Shown piece after piece: positions 51,796 through 60,401 of a DNA stretch of 64,000 nucleotides (the stretch's first letter is position 1; the number at the start of each line of letters is the position of its first letter). The stretch covers positions 124,001 through 188,000 of the forward strand of contig CAVNZM010000019.1 in NCBI GenBank assembly GCA_963693365.1. Reading direction: 5' to 3'. A model generated the notes under the pieces. That model worked only from the letters and a program-made list of their open reading frames with translations, was not told the origin of the DNA and ran no database searches. This stretch comes from Amoebidium appalachense. Taxonomy: Eukaryota > Ichthyosporea. The position numbers and the translations under genes were made by a program.

Positions 51796-53867
51796 ATGAG
51801 CATAGCCCAACAAAATATTCAGCGCCAGCTGCATGCCCTGGAAGCCCTTGGCCAGCGCGACCAGCGCTACCCACCCGGGCAGCCCCCTAATCAGCGCGAT
51901 CTTATGGTCCTTGGGCAGCGCGACGGGGGGGGGGCAGGGCCGTGTTCGGCGCGATCTCAATGTCATGGGGAACCCCCCGCAATCTTCCGAGGAGACCCGC
52001 TATGACAGTGTTGCCCTGTGCAATGCCGGTGCGCCGACCTCTGTTCTTTCCCAAGACACAAACCTAGATGTTCGGGACTCCTGTACATTGGAGCACATGA
52101 CCGTCCACGACCTGTGCACTATCGGGCCTTCTACGGACACGTTGCACATGCGCCTGGAAATAGGGGGGGAGGTGTATTCGAAGGAAATCAAACTGGACCA
52201 CGGCCCATATGAATTAAATGATCTTGTCAAGATGCTGGAGACTACATTGAATCACAGCAGACCGTGTGCTAAAAACCTCGGCCTATCCAACGCTGTTCCT
52301 ACGGTTGTTGGGCACGGCTATGCGCTGCGTGGGAGCGCCCTTGTAGGCAACGCGCCAATGTATGTACGCTATGACCTAGAAGGCCCCATGGCATTAGTTG
52401 CTCAGTTAAGGCGTATGCAGTACCAAGACCCGAATGCCATTCTTGTCGTGGGCGGACTTGTTGGGGACCACAGACACCACCATACCCGAAAAATCTGCCG
52501 CGGCTGTTGTGTATCGCTTTACGTCACAAACACTTCCAGATGTTGAACTGATTGATGAACCGGGTTCGTCGCTGCTCATTTTTCCGCACAAGGCATCGTA
52601 TGGCGAAAGGCTCTTACTTTACGAGCCCAATGCCGTCCTCGATCCGACCAGTCTGGTCAAGGGCACAATTCCAAGGGATGTTTATGAGTACGACTTCTTG
52701 TATGCACTGAAAGAAACCGAGGTTCTTCCTGACTCGGACTTTCAGCACCGGGACCACTGGGCGCTATGGCCAGCCCCAGTATGGCAGGCCTTGCAGGTGG
52801 CGCTGGCCATCTCCTCACGGGACGAAACCCTGGTATCAAGGGCTCTTTTCTACATGGTCGAGTCTCAGGTTTTTATACGCGTCGTTGTCAGCCACACAAA
52901 CTACGAACAGAACGGGGTCCTATTCGGTTCAACAGAGGCTGACCCCTATATCAAAGCAAACTTCTTGGTTACCAACGTACACGGCCTCACTATTCCATTC
53001 AACATCCCCACAGATCTGCGGCCAAACCTGTTTGAACCGGACAAGTTCCTTTCATCCATTTACCAAGACCCACTCGACGACGCCGACGCGGAACCGTACC
53101 CGTTGTATCACTTTTCTGTGCGGAGTGTCCAGCAGCTTTCTGATGCCATTGTCAATGTCAATCCCCCACCACCCTTTTCTACGTATGAGCGTCTCGACAG
53201 CTACGATGATATCATGATCGAGACCGTAGAACTGGCCGCAGTATATCTACAGGTTTTCCCCCGTGAGGTCGACCTCGGTGCCTGGCGCAGACTCCTCTTC
53301 AACATCCAGATGGACCCCCATAACTACACTCACATGTTTCGCGGACGGATTGTGATATCATTGAGACCCTTTTTTGCGTATTTCAAAGCCAGCGCGAGGC
53401 TGTCCTACGCGCTACTCTTCAGCACCAGAAGCATCACCTTCTCGTTCTCCGGCCCTGCTGCCCGGTCTCTGGGGCTGCAGAACAACGTGTGCAGCAAGGA
53501 CCCCTTTGTCGATCGTCCTGTGCTCCTGGTCCCTCCCTGGGGGCAGCAGGGTACAATATCGCCTGGGCCGTTCGGGCACGCCACCAGCATGCTGCAGGCA
53601 ATCCCGTACACCCGTGAGACACCGCCCAAGCGACTGTTTGTGCACCTGGACGTCAACAACACCCGGGTCAAGGGCAACGTGCGGGGGCTGCGCGCGCTGG
53701 CCGTGGTCCCGACACAGAAGGCGGTGAACGATGTGTACGAGCCCGTCATGCCGATCTACACGTCGTTGGTGGGCTGTGGTTCCATCCGCACCATCGGGGT
53801 GTCGATCGAGGACGAGCATGGCACGCCCATAACGGGGGAGTACACTGTCATGCTGCGGTTGAAATAA
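51796..53867 (+). CDS. Candidate capsid protein, with two apparent frameshifts
   Basis: Three overlapping plus frames follow one another: 51796-about 51930, about 51935-52460 and about 52460-53867. The first switch is at a G-run (51927-51936), the second in the G/C-rich stretch near 52450-52470. One gene of about 690 residues is likely. Long beta-rich stretches, no transmembrane helix, and a C-terminus of the SIRTIGVSIEDEHGTPITGEYTVMLRL type recall jelly-roll capsid proteins of the PLV/NCLDV realm. The start context is CCCTACTAAATG, and AATAAA overlaps the stop. Its position beside the packaging ATPase block and its length make a major capsid role plausible. Sequence motifs alone do not prove it. 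Confidence 0.5.
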
Positions 53868-53886
53868 AGTCTGTGCCCACGACTAA

Positions 53887-54846
53887 ATGATGCGCCTGTT
53901 GATGTCGGCCATGCTGTGTGCGTCCACGGCGCAGTGCAAGAGGTCGCAGTGCCCGGCCGGGTCCGCGCTCCTGTTCTATCGCACGTTCAAAAACGTCGCG
54001 GACGGACCCTACGCGGTCGAGTTGTTGCGCAAGGACGTGCCCAACGTGACCATGGCGACCGGCGATGCCAGGAACATGATGGCACACCAGGGCAGCCTGC
54101 GCATGAAACTCCCGGCCGGGTGCGTCGGCACCCAGGAGTGCTCGTTCCAGTGGAAGGTGGGCCTCGACCGGACTTTGGAGGCCATGTACGCATACAGCGT
54201 CAAGTTCGAAAGCACGTACGACTTTGCCAAGGGCGGCAAGCTGCCTGGGCTGTGCGGCAACACGTGCCCGACGGGCGGCCGCGACTCATCGATGGGCTTC
54301 AGCGCGCGCAACATGTGGCGCACGAACGGCGAGCTCGTGAGCTACCTGTACCTCCACGGCAAGAAGGAGAGAATGGGGCGGGATGTGGTGTGGATGAACG
54401 CCACGAGCGGCAAACCGCTGCGGCTGCCAACGGACCAGTGGGCGTTTCTTTATTTCTGGGTCCGACTCAACACAATCGGGAAGAACGACGGGCGGCTTGT
54501 TGGATTCTACAACGGCGAGGTCGCTGTCAACATCAAGATCGACTGGCGCAAGAGCGAGGACGTGTTCATCGACACGTTCTACTTTTCCAACTTCTACGGG
54601 GGCGGGGACAGCAGCTGGGCGCCGGACAGGGACATGTACATCCGGTTCAACGACCTCCAGGTGTGCACACGGGACGGATTTGGGTGGCTGAAGTACTACC
54701 AGGCACCCCCTAAGAGCAACACCACGACGGCAGAAGGGGTCGGGAAGGACGTTGTGTCACAGACAGTGCCGGGCCTGCCAGGGCTCACGAAGCCAGCCCC
54801 CGCACGGCCATACGGGGCGTGCGTAATCCCCATACCCGAGCCCTAG
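53887..54846 (+). CDS. Polysaccharide lyase family 14-like, secreted or virion glycan lyase
   Basis: 319 residues. The N-terminus MMRLLMSAMLCASTAQC is a signal-peptide-like segment. The body matches PL14 features: KFESTYDFAKGGKLPGLCG, then GFSARNMWRTNGELVSYLY, WVRLNTIGKNDGRLVGFYNGE and FYFSNFYGGGDSSWAPDRDMYIRFND, a concanavalin-like beta-jelly-roll. The C-terminus is Pro-rich. PL14 enzymes include the chlorovirus vAL-1 wall lyase and molluscan alginate lyases; they cleave uronate polymers. Starts 20 bases after the capsid gene in a CGACTAAATG context. Likely entry or exit enzyme against a polysaccharide-walled host; the substrate is unknown. Confidence 0.8.
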   Translation: MMRLLMSAMLCASTAQCKRSQCPAGSALLFYRTFKNVADGPYAVELLRKDVPNVTMATGDARNMMAHQGSLRMKLPAGCVGTQECSFQWKVGLDRTLEAMYAYSVKFESTYDFAKGGKLPGLCGNTCPTGGRDSSMGFSARNMWRTNGELVSYLYLHGKKERMGRDVVWMNATSGKPLRLPTDQWAFLYFWVRLNTIGKNDGRLVGFYNGEVAVNIKIDWRKSEDVFIDTFYFSNFYGGGDSSWAPDRDMYIRFNDLQVCTRDGFGWLKYYQAPPKSNTTTAEGVGKDVVSQTVPGLPGLTKPAPARPYGACVIPIPEP

Positions 54847-54847
54847 T

Positions 54848-55387
54848 TTAGTCTACGCCAAAAGGTTTGTACTTCTTGAATGCCTTGCTGCGCCCATTGA
54901 CGTAAAGGGAGTCCGGCTGCCGCAGCACGACGCCCTCGCCGCCCGCGCCGGTGATACGGTTGAACATCCGGTACAGCGCACGGTTGTTCCTGACGCGTAT
55001 ATGACGAACCACCCGGATGGTCTTTGCCCGGAGTCGGGGCGGACCACCGATTCGGGTTGCAAAGGGCACCCGCTTTGCGGGCATGTCGAACACCATAAAG
55101 CGCACCTTTGGCCACCATTTGTTCTGTATGTTCCGAACTATGCCCACAATCCGCGGCCGGGTGCCGTAGCCCGCGAACAGCTCGCCGTCCAGCACACGCT
55201 TGGGAAACCCTCTTGTAAACCAGAGGGGGGCAGGGATCCGCTTGCCGTGGCGTGTCCACAGGCTTCGGCCGTCCCACACGCAGCGGATGCCGTCGTATTT
55301 CTCTGAGGCATACCAGCCGGTCATATCCTCCAGCGGTTGGTTGTGGCTGTCGGTGCGCAGTCGGCGGCCCAGCATTGGCTTCATCAC
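54848..55387 (-). CDS. Minimal ATP-dependent DNA ligase, adenylation domain only
   Basis: 179 residues, with all nucleotidyltransferase motifs in order: I SEKYDGIR (catalytic Lys about residue 30), III LDGELFAG, IIIa FMVFD, IV GEGVVLR and V KYKPF at the end. The usual OB-fold domain is absent, since the protein stops just after motif V. Compact ligases of some phages and viruses retain the OB domain, so this one is shorter than usual. It may work with a partner supplying DNA binding, or act on nicks in a limited context. Tail-to-tail with the lyase gene (1-base gap). Confidence 0.85.
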   Translation of the reverse strand: MMKPMLGRRLRTDSHNQPLEDMTGWYASEKYDGIRCVWDGRSLWTRHGKRIPAPLWFTRGFPKRVLDGELFAGYGTRPRIVGIVRNIQNKWWPKVRFMVFDMPAKRVPFATRIGGPPRLRAKTIRVVRHIRVRNNRALYRMFNRITGAGGEGVVLRQPDSLYVNGRSKAFKKYKPFGVD

Positions 55388-55397
55388 TGACAGGGGG

Positions 55398-56105
55398 CTA
55401 CAAAGGGGCCACCGTGCGGTTGTGAATGTGCTGTTCCAGCAAGCGGCTGGTCTCGGTGAGCGCGGGGTAGAAGGCGTCCTGCAGGTGCTCCGTCATGACG
55501 CGCTTGCGGTTGGATTTGCGGCACAGCGCCAGGGCTTCGGTTAGGACGCACTCGGTGAAGGATTGGATTATGCACGCGCAGGCGATGCCACTGATGACAC
55601 TGACGCGCCACTTGACGGTAGGGTCAAGAGCGAGAAGGGTGTTGCGAAACCGTGATGGGGGGAACACCAACTTGCACCTGCGCGTAATGGTGGTGCGCGT
55701 GCCGACAGTCAGGTTGTTGTCCTCGTACAGGGCGAGGCTCTCCTGAATGCGCGTCAACATGCCACGCACCACGCTGTCCGAAAGGAACACGCGGGCGGCC
55801 CCGACCACGTGCCTGAGCTTGACGGTGACGTGGCGTGCGTCGCCCAGCATGTGTACGATGCACATGCCGATCTTTTCCTGTAGTGCGGTCTGGAACATGT
55901 TGAGGTAGTCCAGGGCGTGTTTGTTTATGGCAAGCGTAGACATGCGTTTGAGCAGGCGGTATGTGTAGGCATTGTAGGACTTGCACTTTTCCCGGGGCAA
56001 AAGCGCGTCAGGGGACGGAAACGCCGTGTCGGGGTAGTAGCACGGTAGCACCTCGGGCAGGCAGTTCAGCACGCCGTTGTTCTGCGCATGGCATGGTATC
56101 TCCAT
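55398..56105 (-). CDS. H2B-H2A histone doublet
   Basis: 235 residues containing two histone folds. Residues about 44-128 match H2B: YTYRLLKRMSTLAINKHALDYLNMF, ALQEKIGMCIVHML, RHVTVKLRHVVGAARVFL, then an alpha-C-like helix. Residues about 140-225 match H2A: KLVFPPSRFRNTLL, then VSVISGIACACIIQSFTECVLTEALALC and RVMTEHLQDAF...ETSRLL. The order H2B then H2A, joined in one chain, is that of Marseillevirus Hbeta-Halpha. No long basic tails are seen, and the acidic-patch residues of H2A are poorly kept. No H4-H3 partner lies in this window. Role inferred: viral nucleosome-like genome packaging. Confidence 0.8.
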   Translation of the reverse strand: MEIPCHAQNNGVLNCLPEVLPCYYPDTAFPSPDALLPREKCKSYNAYTYRLLKRMSTLAINKHALDYLNMFQTALQEKIGMCIVHMLGDARHVTVKLRHVVGAARVFLSDSVVRGMLTRIQESLALYEDNNLTVGTRTTITRRCKLVFPPSRFRNTLLALDPTVKWRVSVISGIACACIIQSFTECVLTEALALCRKSNRKRVMTEHLQDAFYPALTETSRLLEQHIHNRTVAPL

Positions 56106-56171
56106 GTTGGTGCGAGAGATTTATTTGTGGCCCACATTCACGCTTCAGCCACGCAATCCGCCCGCTATGTA

Positions 56172-56624
56172 ATGTCGTCGATGAGACTCTACGCCGCAGA
56201 GAGGGAGGGCTACACGAGGGACGTGCTTCGCTCACGGACGTATGTGGACATCCCCGCCAACATTGTGGGAACACGGGACGATACATGCGCGAGGTACCCG
56301 CTGTGCACGCCCGAGACCATGGATGAGTGGCAGCAGTACAGATACTGTGGGGAGGGTGCTCATGAAACCGGCAGCCTTGCAATGGAGGTAGACATGTGGA
56401 GCGACATCCGCCGTCAGGAGGACCTGGTGAACACGATGTCGGCAAGGCTCGGTGGCCCGTTCATCAGGTATCCCGTACAGGAAAGCATCTGCTCCTTCGG
56501 TAGCCCGTCACCCGACACCCCGCGCTGGTTTGCCGACCGTATGGACAGGTACATCAACCTGCCGTCCGAAGCTCCGGTTGGTCTTTATGTCTCACACCCC
56601 GAGATGCAATTGATCTTTCTTTAG
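56172..56624 (+). CDS. Unknown 150-residue protein
   Basis: Soluble, with a Cys pair around a RDDTCARYPLC segment and a WQQYRYCGEG block. The ATG at 56172 is preferred because earlier frame-compatible ATGs (56088) overlap the start of the histone gene. AATAAA at about 56653. It is divergent from the histone doublet, suggesting a shared promoter. Family unknown. Confidence 0.5.
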   Translation: MSSMRLYAAEREGYTRDVLRSRTYVDIPANIVGTRDDTCARYPLCTPETMDEWQQYRYCGEGAHETGSLAMEVDMWSDIRRQEDLVNTMSARLGGPFIRYPVQESICSFGSPSPDTPRWFADRMDRYINLPSEAPVGLYVSHPEMQLIFL

Positions 56625-56681
56625 CCTCCCCCGCCCGCAACCCAAAAACACGAATAAATATTTTCTATACCAAAAGGTAAA

Positions 56682-57096
56682 ATGGGTGAAACCAAGTCCA
56701 AGAAGAAGGTCGGTATCCGCAAGCAGTGGAAGCTCCTGTGCGAGTACGCCGTCGCCCACGACGGGGACATCGACAAGATGGGTCTTGACGACCCGCTCTT
56801 TGAAGGCGGACCCACAGTCGGACAGTTCCTGTTGCGCCACTACCTGAACCGCTGCATCGCTCCGTTCATGAAGGCCCAGGCTAAGGCCCAAAAAGCCGAG
56901 GCCGAGTCTGCCTCTGCCCAAGCCGCCCCCGCCCCCCCAGCAACCGAGGAAGCCGCCCCTGCCCCCCCCGACCAATGCGACACCCGACACCAGTGCGGAG
57001 AAGCGCCAGGCCCAGGCGGACCCGCCCGGCGCTCCTAAAAAAAAGGCCCGCAAGATAGCACCGAAACCACCAGCTGGTATAGTGGTTCATGCGTAA
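56682..57096 (+). CDS. Lys/Ala/Pro-rich basic protein, frameshifted at a C-run
   Basis: The ATG at 56682 starts a basic N-terminus (GETKSKKKVGIRKQWKLLCEY), a helical region (FLLRHYLNRCIAPFMKAQ) and an Ala/Pro-rich linker. At the C8 run (about 56962-56969) the frame ends in non-coding-like sequence, while the neighbouring frame continues as PGAPKKKARKIAPKPPAG to a stop at 57094-57096 before AATAAA (57132). A C-run error is likely, giving about 138 residues. The C-terminal KKKARK resembles a nuclear localisation or DNA-binding tail. Function unknown. Confidence 0.5.
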
Positions 57097-57220
57097 TCGT
57101 GTGAAGCGCCCGGTGGGTGGCAAAAACGGCAATAAACAACCAACCCCAACACGCCGAATCCGTACAAACACCGCTTGCCCAAAGGGTATAAATAACCCAT
57201 TCGCACGGGCAGTTTCCTAA

Positions 57221-57798
57221 ATGGCTCTCTACCCCGACTACCCCAACCCCAACCACATCGCCCCCCCCTGCCCGACCAACGCGTTTCTCCGGGCACTGTT
57301 GTGTCCGTGAACCCCGTCAACCTGACGCAAAGTGTGTGCCACTACTGCTGCCACCCGTTCACGGGGCCGCTGGTTGCCATACCAATACGATTCAAAGCGG
57401 AAAAGGAACTGTTTTATTGTACACCCAACGTGTTTTGTTCTTTCGCGTGCGCGCGGGCACATCTGAAGGTGATGCCCGGATACGTCAAGGCCCGTGCCCC
57501 CTCTTTGCTGTCGATGATGTTCCGAAGAATGGGGGGAAGCTGGAACACGTGGCCGAACCCCGCCCCTCCGCGGTCTGTGCTCAAGCTGTTTGGGGGCAAC
57601 ATGGACATCGAGGAGTTCCGTGCGGCTTCACAGAAAGGGGCGCATCCCGTGCAGCTGTCCAGCTGCCCGTTCGTGCTGGAGGAGCTCTACGTGGTGTCCC
57701 GACACGCCATCAAGGAGGGCCCCAGGCGCCCCGCTCCGCTTCCCGCACCCCCACGGCAGACGGAGGCCAGCATCATGGGGTTCCTGACGGCACGGTGA
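57221..57798 (+). CDS. VLTF2/A1L-like late transcription factor, frameshifted at a C-run
   Basis: The zinc-binding core CHYCCHPFTGPLVAIPI...ELFYCTPNVFCSFACARAHL, with paired CxxC ... FCSxxCA, matches the poxvirus VLTF2 (A1L) and virophage-type FCS/MYM fingers. The first ATG (57221, context TTTCCTAAATG) reads 29 codons before a stop. A one-base slip in the C8 run at 57261-57268 would connect it to the main frame, which otherwise lacks an ATG. Expected length about 192 residues. VLTF2 is a late-gene transcription factor; its presence supports an NCLDV-like late programme. Confidence 0.65.
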
Positions 57799-57803
57799 CA
57801 ACG

Positions 57804-58007
57804 TTAGAAGGGGTCAACATCGAGCTCCCCAACCGGATTGACCTTGATGAGACCCCAGTTGTGGTCGGACGGCACACGGATGTAGCGTGGATCGCGCCAG
57901 AAGCTGCACTGCCGCGGCATCCACCTCCTGCGAGCCTTCACACATGCGCTGTACCCACGCCTAGCTGAACGTCCCCATGGCTGCCTACGTCTCGTCGCTC
58001 GGGGCAT
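57804..58007 (-). CDS. Small Arg-rich protein
   Basis: 67 residues with about 20% Arg (MPRATRRRQPWGRSARRGY...VKARRRWMPRQ), then a compact tail (FWRDPRYIRVPSDHNWG). Its 5' end overlaps the upstream minus-strand gene by 23 bases, as in compact viral operons. The composition resembles viral core/protamine-like condensing proteins. Function inferred from composition only. Confidence 0.4.
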   Translation of the reverse strand: MPRATRRRQPWGRSARRGYSACVKARRRWMPRQCSFWRDPRYIRVPSDHNWGLIKVNPVGELDVDPF

Positions 58008-58476
58008 TTGTGTCTGGAACGAATAAACCCAGAAGGTTATCGCTTGGGATTTCATAATGTGGCTGAATCCATGGGACAAGCAACCCCAGCCCCTCCAGGG
58101 GCACAAACCCCCTCTTTAGAACCAGCCCCGACCCGAGAATAACGTGCACGTGCTCTCCCCTCGCCAGCGTGTTCGCGATTTCAAGAAGCTTGACGGTATC
58201 GAGCTCAAAGGCGGTGCCCTCGAAACGTTCGCTGACCCGCCGCAGGGCCTGGAGCGCGCGCAGCAGCAGGTCGTCCCCGTTAAGGTGTAGGTGTATCACG
58301 GACGGGCTGTTGATGAACCGGTGGGTCTCCCAGCGGTACACGGCACTGCGGGCCATCTCGACGTACATGCGGCCTTCTAGGTGCGCCGGCAGACGTGCGT
58401 CACATCCGTGACTCCGGTAGAAGGCGACGGCAGCCTGGTAGGCCAGCGAGGTCTCAGAAGAGCGGAGTGTCATCAC
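57985..58476 (-). CDS. Unknown 163-residue protein
   Basis: Soluble, mixed alpha/beta (INSPSVIHLHLNGDDLLLRALQALRRV, VHVILGSGLVLKRGFVPLEG). The start overlaps the end of the upstream coiled-coil gene by 23 bases. Not recognised. It belongs to the minus-strand morphogenesis cluster 57.8-61 kb. Confidence 0.5.
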   Translation of the reverse strand: MMTLRSSETSLAYQAAVAFYRSHGCDARLPAHLEGRMYVEMARSAVYRWETHRFINSPSVIHLHLNGDDLLLRALQALRRVSERFEGTAFELDTVKLLEIANTLARGEHVHVILGSGLVLKRGFVPLEGLGLLVPWIQPHYEIPSDNLLGLFVPDTNAPSDET

Positions 58477-59014
58477 TGAGCTTGGTCAGCAGCTCCTTGT
58501 ACTTTATACGCGACGGCGGCTGCGGCATGACCTTGGCGAGCTTGCTGTCGATGAGGGCCTCCAGCTGGCGATCGCGCTCGCGCCTGCGCTGCTCGCGCTC
58601 CTCGCCCTGCTGGTCACGGGTGGCCTGCAGGGACGTGGTGTGCTTCTCGAGCATCTCGCGCTGCTGCTGCACCTGCTGCTCGAGGGCGGCGATGTGCTCG
58701 CGGGCCTTCTCGTACTCCTCGAGGCGCTTGTCGAGCTTCTCGTAGTTGGTGCGTGCCTGCTCCCAGTACTCGGCCTTCATCTTCTCCATGCGGTCGGCAA
58801 GCTCGGTTTTGGACACGATCTGCTGCTCCAGCTTCTCCTGCGTCTCCTTGACCCAGCGCTCCAGCTCCTTGTTGCGGCGGTCGTAGGCCTCGAGGTCGGT
58901 GTTCTTCTGCAGGATGGCGCGGCGGTACTCCTCCTGTGCGGCCTTGAACTCCTCCTGTGCGGCCTCGAACTTCTTCTCCATCATCTTGGCATCCAGAATA
59001 GCTCCGATGTCCAT
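58454..59014 (-). CDS. Long coiled-coil protein
   Basis: 186 residues. From residue about 10 to 155 nearly continuous heptads rich in Glu, Gln, Lys and Arg form one long coiled coil (for example EEFKAAQEEYRRAILQKNTDLE and LEQQVQQQREMLEK). The start is in a CTCTACTAATG context. Probably a structural or scaffold protein; it lies directly downstream of the packaging ATPase. Confidence 0.6.
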   Translation of the reverse strand: MDIGAILDAKMMEKKFEAAQEEFKAAQEEYRRAILQKNTDLEAYDRRNKELERWVKETQEKLEQQIVSKTELADRMEKMKAEYWEQARTNYEKLDKRLEEYEKAREHIAALEQQVQQQREMLEKHTTSLQATRDQQGEEREQRRRERDRQLEALIDSKLAKVMPQPPSRIKYKELLTKLSDDTPLF

Positions 59015-59049
59015 TAGTAGAGGGACACAGAAAATAAAAGTGCAGGTTT

Positions 59050-59754
59050 TCAGTCCTCGTTGCCGTACGACTGGAACTTCCTGTCGCCCGCCCGGAAGCG
59101 GATGGACGGCTCGGCCCGCCAGTAGTAGAGCTTGTCCTCGGGGCGATTTGACTTGTGGGTGCGGTCCAGGACCAGGATGCCGTAGTTCTGGGTGTACTCA
59201 TTCAGCAGCTCGTTGAACTCCCTGAAGGACTCGATGAAGCCGAAGAAGCTCTCCCACAGCTTCCGGCGTTCCAGCTGGCTGTCCTCGGCGAACACGAAGA
59301 GACAGTTGATGTTGTTGCGGTACTCGGGCGGGATGCTCTTTGCGTACTGGATGCTCATGAGGTAGAACCAGTTGAAGTGGCGGCCGTTGAAGAAGATCTG
59401 GCGGATGGTGGGGTCGTTCTTGAGCTGCTTGTCGTAGATGACGTCCTCGGCAATGCAGAAGATGTTTGGGGAGGTGCGCTTGGTCCAGCCCTTGACCCTG
59501 TCCTTCTGGCGCTCATAGAGCTGGCGCAGCTCGGTGGGGCGGAACTCGTTGTAGATGAACGCCTTGTTGAGGAAGCGGCCCCAGAACTGGTTGCCGTCCT
59601 CGGTGGCGCTCATGGCGATGCCGGCGCTCAGGTACTTGCGCTTGTGGTAGAGGACGTTGGCCATGGCGATGCTCTTGCCGCTGCCGCGGGGCCCGACAAA
59701 GACGCACACGGCCTCGGGAGGGATGGTGTTTGGGTAGAACGGCTGGAGCTTCAT
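59050..59754 (-). CDS. A32-type genome packaging ATPase
   Basis: 234 residues. Walker A is GPRGSGKS (residues about 21-28), the Walker B-like strand is IFCIAEDVIYD, and the sensor region is YLMSIQYAKSIPPEYRNNINCLFVFAE, all diagnostic of the FtsK-HerA/A32 packaging ATPase of NCLDVs, virophages and polinton-like viruses. The length is typical. The ATG at 59754 is chosen, following a CCCTACTGCAG context; an upstream in-frame ATG at 59778 is possible. It powers DNA entry into capsids at the capsid vertex. Confidence 0.9.
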   Translation of the reverse strand: MKLQPFYPNTIPPEAVCVFVGPRGSGKSIAMANVLYHKRKYLSAGIAMSATEDGNQFWGRFLNKAFIYNEFRPTELRQLYERQKDRVKGWTKRTSPNIFCIAEDVIYDKQLKNDPTIRQIFFNGRHFNWFYLMSIQYAKSIPPEYRNNINCLFVFAEDSQLERRKLWESFFGFIESFREFNELLNEYTQNYGILVLDRTHKSNRPEDKLYYWRAEPSIRFRAGDRKFQSYGNED

Positions 59755-60401
59755 GTCTGCAGTAGGGCGAGAAATCATCTGGGCGAGGCACAAGTCAAGC
59801 AAAGGCACAAGAGAACGGCAAGCGTGAGGTAACCCGGCAAACGGGTGGGGGTATTATCTATCCCCACTGTGATGACCTCACCATCCCCTCCCACGCACCG
59901 TGGCCCCAGCCCCCCCCTGCCCCTCGCCCTGAAGGGGGTGAATAGAATTGGCGCGGGCCACCTACCAAGAGCTCCGCAAACGGGCGCGCCGCCCCCGCGC
60001 CCGCCCCGCCCCCCGTTTAGCACCCCCGCACCATCATTTCGGCTGCACCGGCAACAAGCCCGCCGGCAAGCGCGACAAAACCCGTGATCCTACCAACTGC
60101 CGCTGGCGCCCCTTAGACAGGGACCATGCCACGCCATGGAGGCCACGTAAGACACTTGTCCGTGAGCACGCGTGACATGCGGCGCACTGGAACAAGGACC
60201 ACGACGTCCCAACTCCTCATCAGAGTGCAATATCTGATAAGCATGTGGTGTGTGTGTGTGTGTGTGTTGTGGGGGGGGGGTTACAACTTCTTTCCCTTCT
60301 GCTTCCTGTGTTTTTTCGGTCTCTGTTTATTTTGAAAAGCTGTCAGCCTCCACACAAAACACCTTCTTCATCCGTGCCATACCCGTGGCCAATAAAAGCT
60401 T
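59755..60401. other. Intergenic region, no firm gene
   Basis: G/C-rich with C-runs. A plus-strand frame (about 59950-60175) encodes a very basic stretch but has no ATG. A minus frame (59775-60023) is Gly-rich. A short (TG)n and G-run lie at 60246-60280. TTTATT at about 60326 is the minus-strand poly(A) signal of the next gene. Confidence 0.5.

Noticed and set aside
52000-53819. Antisense ORFs within the capsid gene
   Set aside because: Short, without motifs, and opposed by a continuous sense product apart from the run-associated frameshifts.
59155-59832. 225-residue plus ORF over the packaging ATPase
   Set aside because: Antisense shadow of the A32-type gene with a Leu/Val/Glu-biased product.
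59948-60175. Basic Arg/Pro-rich plus ORF resembling a viral core protein
   Set aside because: It lacks an ATG, begins after an in-frame stop, and sits in a C-rich region where frames are unreliable.
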